Shown here: one piece after another, positions 9,805 to 20,500 of the stretch
Position numbering within the stretch: position 1 is the stretch's first letter
How the letters are laid out: every line of letters begins with the position of its first letter
Assembly: GCF_004362665.1 (NCBI RefSeq)
Contig: NZ_SNXR01000011.1
Span: forward strand, 496,001 to 560,000
Origin: Flavobacterium dankookense
GTDB lineage: Bacteria; Bacteroidota; Bacteroidia; Flavobacteriales; Flavobacteriaceae
Direction: 5' to 3'
Length of the DNA: 64,000 nt
Notes under the pieces: model-generated
Seen by the model: only the letters and a program-made list of their open reading frames with translations
Databases searched by the model: none
What the model was told of the DNA's origin: nothing
Made by a program: the position numbers and the translations under genes

Positions 9805-10062
9805 ATGAAATTCAACACCTTGAAAAAAAAAGCAAAAGTTTATAGAAGAATGAGATATGTGATGTCACTTGTCTTGTTGCTTTCTCCCTTTTTAGGATTT
9901 TGTATGGATGATGATGAGGAAGGACCACCAGAACCACCTCCAGCTCCAATTGATCAATATCTGCTACCTGCAATTTTAATCTTGCTTGTATTGGTTTGGT
10001 TTTTTTATCAAAAGAAAGCCTCAAATAGTTATAAACAACAAACTAAAAAAGTTCAAATATGA
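9805..10062 (+). CDS. Small membrane protein of the adhesin operon
   Basis: 85 residues. A hydrophobic stretch (YVMSLVLLLSPFLGFCM) near 18-34 may be a signal peptide. An acidic, proline-rich patch follows (DDDEEGPPEPPPAP), then a membrane segment near 50-68 (LLPAILILLVLVWFFY) and a basic tail. Short proteins with this layout often precede T9SS proteins in flavobacteria, but I know no function. Its stop overlaps the next start (ATGA), which indicates translational coupling. It is the first gene of the surface-protein operon. Confidence 0.75.
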   Translation: MKFNTLKKKAKVYRRMRYVMSLVLLLSPFLGFCMDDDEEGPPEPPPAPIDQYLLPAILILLVLVWFFYQKKASNSYKQQTKKVQI

Positions 10063-12416
10063 GAGGAGTAAAAATTACATTTTTATTAGCGATTGGTTTC
10101 TTAAGTAATTCGTTGTGTGGACAGAGTATAAATTCGGGAACAATCTATGTTTCTGATAACTCGGAGTATTTTATACAAAACGGAAATCTTGATTTTGACA
10201 ACATTTCTAATGCTACTACACAAACAACACGAACAGATGCTAATTATGGAAAAGTTAGTTTCACCCAAAATTCGGGTTGGATTAACGCTTCAGATGCACA
10301 TTTTTTGGATGGATATGGTCGATCATATAGTCCAGATTTGTTCATTTTACCAGTTGGTCAATCAGGTATATTTGCTCCAGTTGGAGTAGATCCTGTTAAT
10401 GATTTAGGAATTGATGGTGCTTATTTTGCAAGTGCTCCATCAGCGGTTGGAACGACATTGGGATTTGGAATTTCAAGTGTTAGTACTACTGAATACTGGA
10501 GAGTGCTTGGCTCTTCTTCTAAAATTACTTTAACATATAGAGCATCTTCTAATGCAACATTTATCTCAGCAAATAATTTGCCGAACTTAATTATAGCCGG
10601 TTGGAACGGAACTCAGTGGGAAGAAATTCCTTCAAGTTTAGACCCGGTTTCTATTTTGGGTGGTACATCAACGCTTATATCGGGTTCGATAACATCAACA
10701 TCTGAAGTAAATCTTGCAACCTATCAATATTTTACATTAGCAGGAAAAGACGGATGCGCTCCATTGATTGCATCATCGGGTAATATAAAAACTTGGAATG
10801 GAGGTTGGTCTCCAAGTCCGCCAACTCTTGCTGATCCAGTAATTATTAATAGTCCTTATTCTGGAACTTCATTTGTATGTAATTCCTTAGAGTTGAACAG
10901 TAATGTAACATTAGCTGACGACACGTCGGTTGAAATTGTTAATGGTGTTACAGGTTCAGGAAAAATAATAATGAGTTCAGAAGCAATTGTTGTACAACGA
11001 AATGCAACTTCTCTTGCGCCTAACATTGAATTGACAAAATCAACGCGCCCAATGCGTCGCTATGATTATGTTTATTGGGGAACACCAATTGCAGGAAACT
11101 TTTTCAGTCAATTGAATGGAGCTGTAGCTCAAGGATTTATAACTCCAGGTGCATTTGACCTTAAATACAAATTTGTTCCAGGTCCAGCACCAGGTAATGG
11201 ATGGCAAAACCTAACAACTACCGAAACAGGTAAAGGTTATATCATGAGAGTAAAGCAACAAGCACCTTTTGTTGACGATGCAACTGCTAATGCCATAGAT
11301 TTAAAATTTGCTGGAGTTTCAAATAATGGAGATGTTCAAGTTAACATTATTTACAACACAGCAGCAACTTCACCAACTTCTAAAACACACCATAATTTAG
11401 TAGCTAATCCATATCCATCTGCTATAGATGCTGGTTTGTTCTTAAAGGAAAATACAGATATTGACGGTGTGGTTTATTTATGGGCTGCAAAAACACCATA
11501 TCCAGGAACTGGAAATTATACTCAAGCTGATTTTGCGGCTTGGAATTTATCAGGAACGGTAAATACATCACCAATTCCCACGGAAATCAACGGAAAGATT
11601 GCAAGCGGTCAAGGATTTATTGTAAGAGCTTTAAATTCTGGTAGCGTGACTTTTACTAATTGTATGCGTTTGACAAGTACAGGTTCTAATGGTAATTTCT
11701 TTAGAACAAGTGCTTCAGAAGAAACTACTGAAACAAAAGATAAGTTTAAAGTTAATTTGACTACTTCAAATAATGTATTCAGTCAAATTTTAATTGCGTA
11801 TTCTGAAAATTCTACTGCTGGTTATGATAGATTATATGACGCTACTAAATTTTCAACTAGCACTTCTCAATTATATTCCTTACTAGACGATAATACTAAG
11901 TTAGCAATTAACGGAAAAGGAGTTTTTGACGCAACAGATATTGTAAAGTTAGGACTTTCAAAAGATACTTCTGAAGTTCAGGAATATTCGATGACTGTTT
12001 CCGAAAAGGAAGGTGTTTTTTTAACAGATGATGTAAAAATTTATTTGCACGATAAAACATTAAACCAATACCACGATTTCGATAATGGTGCCTATAGTTT
12101 CTTCATAAATGGCACTGCGACTAATGATCGTTTTGAAGTAGTGTATCAAACGGAAGCCTTATCAAATACAGATTATGATAACATTATGGCTGATGTTTTC
12201 TTGACAAAAGAGGTTGTATTAGGTTCAGCTAATGAAATCATTGAATCACTAGCAATATATGATGTAGCGGGAAGATTAGTTGAAAACTTCAAAAAAGTGA
12301 ACAATCTTCAGTTTTCCTATCCTTTCCATCATGCAGAAGGAGTTTATATCGCTAAACTTAAACTAGATAACGGGAAAATATTTACCAAAAAATTAATTAA
12401 CGCTAATAAATTATAG
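10059..12416 (+). CDS. Secreted protein with T9SS type A sorting domain
   Basis: 785 residues. The N-terminus is a signal peptide (ITFLLAIGFLSNSLCGQ). The body is Thr/Ser/Asn-rich beta-type sequence with no domain I can name. The last 70 residues have the type A T9SS signature: an IYDVAGRLV strand, then GVYIAKLKLDNGKIFTKKL, ending in KL. The protein should cross the outer membrane by the type IX system and be anchored or released. It overlaps the upstream gene by 4 bases, and the OmpA gene starts 1 base after its stop, so the unit is tightly linked. A role in adhesion or surface structure is inferred from the neighbours. Confidence 0.85.
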   Translation: MRGVKITFLLAIGFLSNSLCGQSINSGTIYVSDNSEYFIQNGNLDFDNISNATTQTTRTDANYGKVSFTQNSGWINASDAHFLDGYGRSYSPDLFILPVGQSGIFAPVGVDPVNDLGIDGAYFASAPSAVGTTLGFGISSVSTTEYWRVLGSSSKITLTYRASSNATFISANNLPNLIIAGWNGTQWEEIPSSLDPVSILGGTSTLISGSITSTSEVNLATYQYFTLAGKDGCAPLIASSGNIKTWNGGWSPSPPTLADPVIINSPYSGTSFVCNSLELNSNVTLADDTSVEIVNGVTGSGKIIMSSEAIVVQRNATSLAPNIELTKSTRPMRRYDYVYWGTPIAGNFFSQLNGAVAQGFITPGAFDLKYKFVPGPAPGNGWQNLTTTETGKGYIMRVKQQAPFVDDATANAIDLKFAGVSNNGDVQVNIIYNTAATSPTSKTHHNLVANPYPSAIDAGLFLKENTDIDGVVYLWAAKTPYPGTGNYTQADFAAWNLSGTVNTSPIPTEINGKIASGQGFIVRALNSGSVTFTNCMRLTSTGSNGNFFRTSASEETTETKDKFKVNLTTSNNVFSQILIAYSENSTAGYDRLYDATKFSTSTSQLYSLLDDNTKLAINGKGVFDATDIVKLGLSKDTSEVQEYSMTVSEKEGVFLTDDVKIYLHDKTLNQYHDFDNGAYSFFINGTATNDRFEVVYQTEALSNTDYDNIMADVFLTKEVVLGSANEIIESLAIYDVAGRLVENFKKVNNLQFSYPFHHAEGVYIAKLKLDNGKIFTKKLINANKL

Positions 12417-12417
12417 A

Positions 12418-13707
12418 ATGCTAATAAAATGTATTTACAGAACAACAATGGTAGTATTACCTGTACTTTTTTCTTCGGGAGTCTTTGCACAAGAAAAAGA
12501 AGGTAAGCCATTTAATTCATGGTCTATTGAACTTAATGCAGGACAGAATAAAGCAGTAAGACCATTCACATCGGGATATTACTCGTCTGATCCCACCAAT
12601 TATTTCAATTTTAGTGGTGTAAATCACTTTGATTTTGGAGTTAGATATATGTTCAATCCAAGATTTGGTCTTAAACTAGATATAGCGTCTGATGAAATAA
12701 AAAATCAAAAGAGTAGTGGTTCTTTACCATTTAAATCACAACAGTATAGAGTTGGATTACAAGGAGTAGCAAACTTAGGAAGCATTTTAAATTTCGAGTC
12801 ATTTACAAAACGTTTTGGACTTTTAGCCCACGCTGGAGTACAAGCATCTCAATTCACACCAAAAATGGGTGTAAACAAGTACGTTACCGAAGATAATGGT
12901 GGTATAATGGTTGGACTAACACCACAGTTTAGAATTGCTAAATGGTTAGCCATTACGGCAGATTTTACTGCAATAAACAACGTACGTCAGCACTTTAACT
13001 GGGATGGAACCTATTCAGCCGATGCTAATAATTTATCGGGTTTAATGTTTAATACTAATCTAGGGCTTACTTTTTATTTAGGTAAAAAAGAAAAACATGC
13101 GGATTGGTATTTTGAATCTTCTGTGAATTCAACAGATAAAGAAGCTTTGGACAGAATTGCGGATTTAGAAACGATGTTACAAGACACTGACAGAGATGGA
13201 ATTCCTGATTATTTAGATGTTCAAAACAATACACCTAACGGGGTTATTGTTGATTCTAAAGGACGTTTTATGGATGTCAATAATAACGGCACACCTGACG
13301 AATTAGAAAAATCAACAAATGGTAAGGATGGTATTAATAAAACAATAGTTAGTCAATCAGATGCTATCAAATCATTGATGGAAAAAGGATATGTAAACGT
13401 TTTCTATGATGTAAATCTTGATACACCTAACGTAGGCTCTACTAATAATGTATATCAAATAATCAACTTCTTAAGACATTATCCAAATGCAAAAGCGAAA
13501 CTTGTAGGCTATGCGGATGTAAGAGGAAACGAAAGTAAGAACAAAGCTCTTTCAACAAGAAGAGCTCAAAAATTATACGATATTATTATAGCTTCAGGAA
13601 TTAATTCAAATCGATTATCCATTGAAGGACAAGGAGTTGATAGTTCGTTTCCCAAAACGACAACTGGTCTAGACTTGGCTAGACGAGTTTCTATAATTCT
13701 GGAATAA
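12418..13707 (+). CDS. OmpA-family outer membrane protein with calcium-binding repeats
   Basis: 429 residues. The signal peptide ends near VLFSSGVFAQ. Residues about 30-220 are an outer-membrane beta-barrel-like region. A thrombospondin type 3-like segment follows (DTDRDGIPDYLD near 255, DVNNNGTPDELE near 285). The C-terminal OmpA peptidoglycan-binding domain covers about 320-425 (LVGYADVRGNESKNKALSTR, then RAQKLYDIII). This order is the usual Bacteroidetes OmpA form. Such genes often sit beside large surface proteins and may anchor them to the cell wall. Here it lies between a T9SS protein and the giant adhesin-like protein. Confidence 0.9.
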   Translation: MLIKCIYRTTMVVLPVLFSSGVFAQEKEGKPFNSWSIELNAGQNKAVRPFTSGYYSSDPTNYFNFSGVNHFDFGVRYMFNPRFGLKLDIASDEIKNQKSSGSLPFKSQQYRVGLQGVANLGSILNFESFTKRFGLLAHAGVQASQFTPKMGVNKYVTEDNGGIMVGLTPQFRIAKWLAITADFTAINNVRQHFNWDGTYSADANNLSGLMFNTNLGLTFYLGKKEKHADWYFESSVNSTDKEALDRIADLETMLQDTDRDGIPDYLDVQNNTPNGVIVDSKGRFMDVNNNGTPDELEKSTNGKDGINKTIVSQSDAIKSLMEKGYVNVFYDVNLDTPNVGSTNNVYQIINFLRHYPNAKAKLVGYADVRGNESKNKALSTRRAQKLYDIIIASGINSNRLSIEGQGVDSSFPKTTTGLDLARRVSIILE

Positions 13708-13742
13708 GAGTAAAAAAATTAAATAAGTTAAAACATAAAAAA

Positions 13743-14495
13743 ATGAAAAAAATAATATTACAATTAGCATTAGTGTTAACATCTGCAATTTCATTTGCTC
13801 AAACGGGTATTAATACAACTACTCCAAAAAGCACATTAGATGTAAACGGTTCTTTTGGAACAAAAATTACAGAGATAACAGATCCCAATGCTTTTGCTTT
13901 AGATGCTTCGCACCAAACAGTAGTGTTTAGAGGAACTGGAGGAACAATTGTTATCCCCACTGCATCTACTTGTCTAGGAAGAGAATACACATTAGTAAAT
14001 TTTTCTAGCGGTTTTGTGCAGTCAGGAGCAACACTATTTGATAGAGGAACTGGTGGGATTAATGGAATTCCAACTATGACTGTTTTTAAAATTAAATCTG
14101 ATGGTACTAAATGGATTGAGTTAACTACAGAAACAACAACCGTAGCAACTGGTTCTGCCATGGTAAATTCTCCAAATGTAGATTTAAAGCCTGCATTGAA
14201 ATTTTTCTATATGCCAAGTGTTTCAATTGATGTATCATCTCCAATTACAGGCGCAACTAAATCTTTATACGGAGAATACGCAGCACAGTTTGCATCACCT
14301 ATGATTGCTAGTTCAGGTTCTGCTGGCACCATACCATTTTTTGATGCACCAACTGATTTAGAGTATTACATAACCTATTATGACAACACCGTTTTAGAAA
14401 ATGTCTCAATATCAGCATCAGGTGTGTTAACTTATGATGTTTTATCAGGTGCTTCAGATTGTTCATTTATTAATATAGTATTTGTTGTTAAATAA
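13743..14495 (+). CDS. Secreted protein of the adhesin operon, unknown function
   Basis: 250 residues with a clear signal peptide (LALVLTSAISFAQTGINTTTP). The start TGINTTTPKSTLDVNG is typical of flavobacterial proteins that begin with a short trimer or tail-fibre-like segment, as in phage tail-fibre-like adhesins. The remainder is small-residue-rich beta sequence without a known domain and without a T9SS sorting tail. It lies 35 bases after the OmpA gene and 11 bases before the giant gene, in the same operon. A structural or adhesive surface role is inferred from that context only. Confidence 0.75.
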   Translation: MKKIILQLALVLTSAISFAQTGINTTTPKSTLDVNGSFGTKITEITDPNAFALDASHQTVVFRGTGGTIVIPTASTCLGREYTLVNFSSGFVQSGATLFDRGTGGINGIPTMTVFKIKSDGTKWIELTTETTTVATGSAMVNSPNVDLKPALKFFYMPSVSIDVSSPITGATKSLYGEYAAQFASPMIASSGSAGTIPFFDAPTDLEYYITYYDNTVLENVSISASGVLTYDVLSGASDCSFINIVFVVK

Positions 14496-14506
14496 TAAAT
14501 TATAAT

Positions 14507-17500
14507 ATGAAATATAAATCAAAATACATATACTTTCTATTTGTAATCATTACGCTGATGATTACGAATACTACTTATGCCCAGTATCCTGGTGGGGTTT
14601 CCTCAGGAACTACACGTGGGTATAAGGTAGATTATTATAACGGAACGTTTAATAATCAAACCGGCTTTGGAGAAGGAACGGCTAATGCTACTCCGGCAAA
14701 CACAGCATACAGCAACAAAATTACAGGGGATGAATTTCAACCAATTGATGGAGACTTCTATGCTTTAGAATATAGTGGTACACTTGAAATAACTGTAGCA
14801 GGAAACTATACATTCAATATAACAGGTGACGACCGTGCTTGGCTCTACATTGATGGAAATTTAATAGCACAGGCAACTCCTAATGTAGCAGCTTCAGGAA
14901 GTGTAGCGCTTTCTGTAGGAGATCACACTATTAAAGTAAAAATGTATGAGTTGGGAGGAGCAAATTTTGCAACGCTTAAATTTGGAGCCAATCCGGCAGG
15001 TATTACTGTTAGTCATGATGTTGACGGCCGTTTTGTTCGTAGTGACAACTCTAAATTGACAGCTTGGTATAAGGCTTCTGATGTTACAATTACACCTAAT
15101 TATGGTGGTCCCGGAGTTGATAAAGTAAACTCTTTTGTAAATATGGCACCGGATTACACAGGAAATGGTAATTTAGCTTATTCAGGTACTGGTAGTGCGG
15201 AGAAAGATGATACAAGGTTGTTGAATTTCAATCCAGCAGTTCGCTTTAATGGAGATGATTTTTTTAACTCTGGTGCTACTATCAAAGGACTTAGTCTTAG
15301 AGGAGCTACTAAAAGTATGTTCTTGGTAAACAATTATACAAATAATGTTGGACAAGGAAACATATGGATGTTTTTTCACGGAGACAACAGTAGTAACCAA
15401 AGAATAGGGTTTTATAAAATTGATGCTTCTGGAAATCAGTTTGCAGTTGAAGGCTCAGGAATTACAAATGCTTCAACATACACGGCAAATGAACCTAAAT
15501 TACTGGGAGGTTTTCTAGATCAAGTTACTGGAGGTTTAGCTCCAAACGGAACAAATCCTCTTTCAATGCGTTCTAACGGAAATAGTGGTTCAACTTCATC
15601 TCTTTTTTCGAATGCAGATTATGATGCAGCTGGGTTATATTTCGCCAACATGAATGGAGCAAATTTGCCAGAGGCAATATATTACCCTTTTGCATTAAGT
15701 CAGATTGAAGAAAGAAAAGTAAATACATATCTTGCTATAAAATATGGTATTACCTTGGCTCATGATTATATCAATACTTCGGGAATTGTCGTTTTTGATG
15801 TAGCTGGAACTACAAATACGGGTTATAAAAACCGAATTTTTGGAATCGGTCGTGAACTAGCGGTTGAAGGATTGAACCAAAAACAAAGCAAATCGCAAAT
15901 GACATCTACAATAGGTTATGATTTTTTAGTAACCTCTAAAGGCACTGTTGCTACAACCAATGCACTTAATACTGGCGTTTTGGCAGATAATGATTATTTA
16001 CTTTTAGGAGATAATGCAGGTGCCTTAGTTGCTCAATCTACAGAAATACCTACAACTTTTGCTAACACAGCGGGATGTAATGTTGCTAGAATTGGAAGAG
16101 AATGGAAAGCACAAGTAACAGGAGCACCAGGTGCTATTACGGTAGTGGCAGGTAGTACGACTTCAGGTTCTTATGTTTTTCCAAACAATGCTGCTGGTGT
16201 AACTTTATTAGTTGATACAGATGGAAATGGTGATTTTACCGATGGTACAGTTAATACTTTTCCAGCTACTTCTGTAACTAGTGGTGTGGCTACTTTTGAT
16301 AATGTTTCCATTCCTAACGGAGCTGTAATTACTATTGCTTGGACAGTAATTAGTCCTGGTGGAGTGAGTGCTGGACTGAAATTATGGTCTAAGGCAGATG
16401 ATACTTCATTAGTCACAGGAAATATTAATACTTGGAATGATTATGTTAGTGGTAACAACTTAACAAGAGTTGGTAGTACAATTACTAAAGAAGATAATGT
16501 ATTTAACTACAATCCAGCCGTTCGATTTTTCGATGGAGATAATACCTATTTTCAAAGTTCCAGTTCTTTGGGTATGAATGGTGATAATACGTATTCAGAG
16601 TTTTATCTCCTGAGAGGAACTTTTACATCTGGTATAGCTTTCGATGAGATTATAACCCTTGGAGGCGGTGTTCATCGCTGGGAGAATAGTGCCGTTGGAT
16701 TAAACAACGGTTCTTATGGTGCTTATGGACAGGGTACTGCGCAAAATTCAGCTGCTGCTGGCCCTACAATGGCAAATCTTGGATTATACAGTAATAATGC
16801 AACAGGTACCCAGGCCTTGCTGAGGACTAATGGGATTATAAGAGCTACAAACAATACAACCTCTAATTTGTCTTTATCAGGTAATTTCAGGATAGGTACT
16901 GATGTTGATGGCGGTGATGGCAATTTTAATGGATTTTATGTTCCGGAGTTGATAGTCTACAACACCAATCTTTCAACTACTGACATACAAAAAGTAAATT
17001 CCTATTTGGGTATCAAATACAGCATACCGCTGGGAGATGGATTAGGAACATCTGCTTCTGATTATTTGGCTAGTGACGGAACTGTAATCTGGACAGGGAA
17101 TTCTACCTATAAATTTGGTATGTTTGGTATTGGTAGAGATGATTGCTCTGGTCTTGTTCAGAAACAATCTAAAACCTATATTGACGGTACTGATAATGTT
17201 AAATTTGGTCTAACTAAATTAGCGACAACCAATACGGCTAATGTTGGCACATTTGCGACCAACAAGCAATTTATTGTAGTAGGTAACGATGGTGGTAGTT
17301 TTGCAGGAACTACTGATAACATTCCAGGAAATTATTTATCTTTAAGTTGTAATCCCTACCGTTATACCCGTAATTGGAAAGTTCAAAACACTAATAATAC
17401 CACAAATGCTTTACAAATTGCAATTGGTGATGCAACTAATAGAATAGGCTCTAACTGGAGTAATGTAACATTGGCGATTAATAGTGCTGGTGATGCAACA

Positions 17501-20500
17501 TTTGCATCAGGTACAACAACATTAGTTGCTGCTTCAAACATTACTGCTGGTGTAGCCACTTTTGATAATGTAACATTGCCAGACGGTGCTGTTTTTACGG
17601 TTTGTTATACACTTGGTTTTCCTGGTGGGGTAAGTAAACCAACTGGGATTGGAATAGTAGCTCCAGTTAGTGGGTTCACAACTAGTAATGTAAATGGTTT
17701 AGCTTACAAGTTATACAAAACTAACACAACATCAGGAACTGGTATTTCAACAGGATTTAGTTCGTTTTCGCCCGTTTTATTAAGTTCAGGTTACTTTCCT
17801 AATACCAATTCTTTTCATAACTTTCCATTTAACAAGCTAGTACAAGATTATGGTGCAGCAGATGGTTATGGTGTAGAATTGACAGGGAAATTATTTATTC
17901 CAACTGGTTCTTCAACATATCGATTCAGAGGTGCTGCCGATGACCAACTAGCATTGATTATTGATGGGACTACTGTTTTAAATATTACATCAACTAGTAC
18001 TGGTACTAATTCATCTAATGTTAATCTCTCTGCAGGTTATCATGATATTATCATTCGTGGTAGAGAATTAACAGGTGCACAGAATTTTGATTTAACTTGG
18101 AATGCCGGTAGCGGAACCTCATTTGTTGTCATACCAGATACCAACTTCTTTACTCAGGCTCAAGGCCCATCAGCTTGGTATGCTGCAGATGATAATATAC
18201 TGTCTAGTGATTTTGCTAATGGTGCAACTGTATCTACTTGGAACGATATTTCTGGTAACGCAAATACCCTTACCACAGCAGCTTCAAATAATCCAACGTA
18301 TTACAGCACTACGGTAACTCAGCTACGTAACTTTAATCCCGTTATTGCCTTTACAAATGACAGAATGCGCAACTTTAATTATCTAAACGGTTTTGCGTTT
18401 GGTAAACAAGGTAAATCCGTTTTTGCTGTAGCAGATATGTTTGCCAGTAATGCTTCAGAGAATTTGACGGGCTATGGTCAGGATGAAACAACAGACAGAG
18501 ATTTTATGCTGTTTAAAACCCCATCAGATGTATTATCATTAAGAGGTTGGGGTAATGATTTAAGTGGATTTACTTACGGTGCAACACGAAGAACAGATAT
18601 ATTATCAGGTATTTACGCTAATGGTAACATTACCACTACTAGCAATGGAGCAATATATGCTAATGGTCTTCTTACGTCTGATCCTCTTTCTAGTACCCGA
18701 ACAACATGGGATACTTGGATGAATGACCAATCTCAATTAGAAATTGGTAATGCTCCTGATAGAGTTGACGCAAATGGCTGGGATGGTAGTTACAGCGAAG
18801 TAATTTATTACCCTTGGAACTTAACGGTTACAGAGCGCCAAAAGGTAAATTCATATTTGGCAATTAAATGGGGTACTACTTTAGATCAAACAGCGCCAAC
18901 TAGTTATATTGCTAGTGATGGGGTTACAAAAATGTGGGATGCTTCTTTAAATACAGCATTCAAGTATGATATAACAGGTATTGGTCGTGACGACTGTGGT
19001 AACTTGAACCAGAGGCAAAGTACAAGCACAGATGGGGAGGATATTGTAGCGATGTCTACAGGAACTTTTCAAACTACTAATGCTTTAAACACTGGAAATT
19101 TTGCTGTGAACAATAGTTTTTTAACTTGGAGTCACAATAATTTATCACTTGGATTTTCAAGTGTTGTAAGTACGCAATTGCCTGCAGCTCTCTCTACAAC
19201 AACTTGTTATGATCGTTTTGCTCGTGTATGGCAAGCTCAAGTAGTAGGAACTCCTGGTGCAGTAACTGTTAAGATGGGTAAAGCAGGTTTAGTTACTATT
19301 AATGCATCATTATTTAAACCGGTATTGCTTGTTGGAAATAGCCCAACAGATTTTACCAATGCTACTATATATAATTATACATCAAACTCTAATGGAGAAG
19401 TGTTTTATGATAATGTGACTTTTACACACGGACAGTATTTTACTCTTGCATTTATTCAAGCAGCGCCTGGTGGAGTTAAAACTAATATGACGACTTGGTT
19501 CAACGTTGATTATGATGTCTTTACAGATGTGGCACAAACTACCCGAGCAGTTAATGATGGTGATGTTGTTAGAAGTATCAATAACATGAAAACAGGTGCG
19601 GCATTCGCAAATGTTCAAGAAGTGGTTGCTGGGGCTAATCCTTTATACAAACCAGGGCAATTCAATTACAACACAGGGGTATTGTTTGATGGTATAAATG
19701 ATGTTTTGGCAACTAGTGGAAATATTACAACATTAGATTACCGATCAATAAATCAAATGACAAGTGTCTTTACAGGTTTAGATTCTGGAAATAATACGCA
19801 AAATGTATATTGGTATCATGATGCAAATGGTAGTGGTCGTAAAACAACTTTGGAGAGAAATCAAGCTTTTTGGAGTGATAACAATACCAATCCATTGACA
19901 AGAAATCCAGCGGTTACAAAACCAGAAATTTATTCATTTGCCAATACCGCTGGCGGAAGCTGGAGACTTTATAGTAATCTTGCTACTGTAGGATCGGGAA
20001 CAACTGGAAATAGTAATGCTACAAATGAATCAGGTAGATTTAGAATAGGAAGCTTTTCTTTTGGAAATACCGGTACTAATGCAGGAAGATTCAACTTTGG
20101 AGAATTCGTAATTTACAGTGATGATAAAGGTGCTAGCACTTCTTATGATATGCGTAGGATACATTCTTATATGGCTACTAAGTATGGTTTTACACTAGAC
20201 CAAACTGCAATGGGAGGTCAATATATAGCTAGTGATGGTACAGTTACTTATAATCACACTTCTCACTGGAATAGAATTACAGGTATTGGTATGGATGATT
20301 GTTCTGCTTTTGAACAAAGACAATCATTTAGCCAAGAGACAGGTGGTTTAGTTAAAATTTCTAATGATCCAAATGGATTAGCAGCAACAAACTTTGCGAA
20401 TCCTGCAAAATTTACTACCAATTTAACATTCTTGTTATTTGGTGATAATAATGGTGATGTAACTTGGACAGATCAGGATGCTATTACTTACAATTTACAA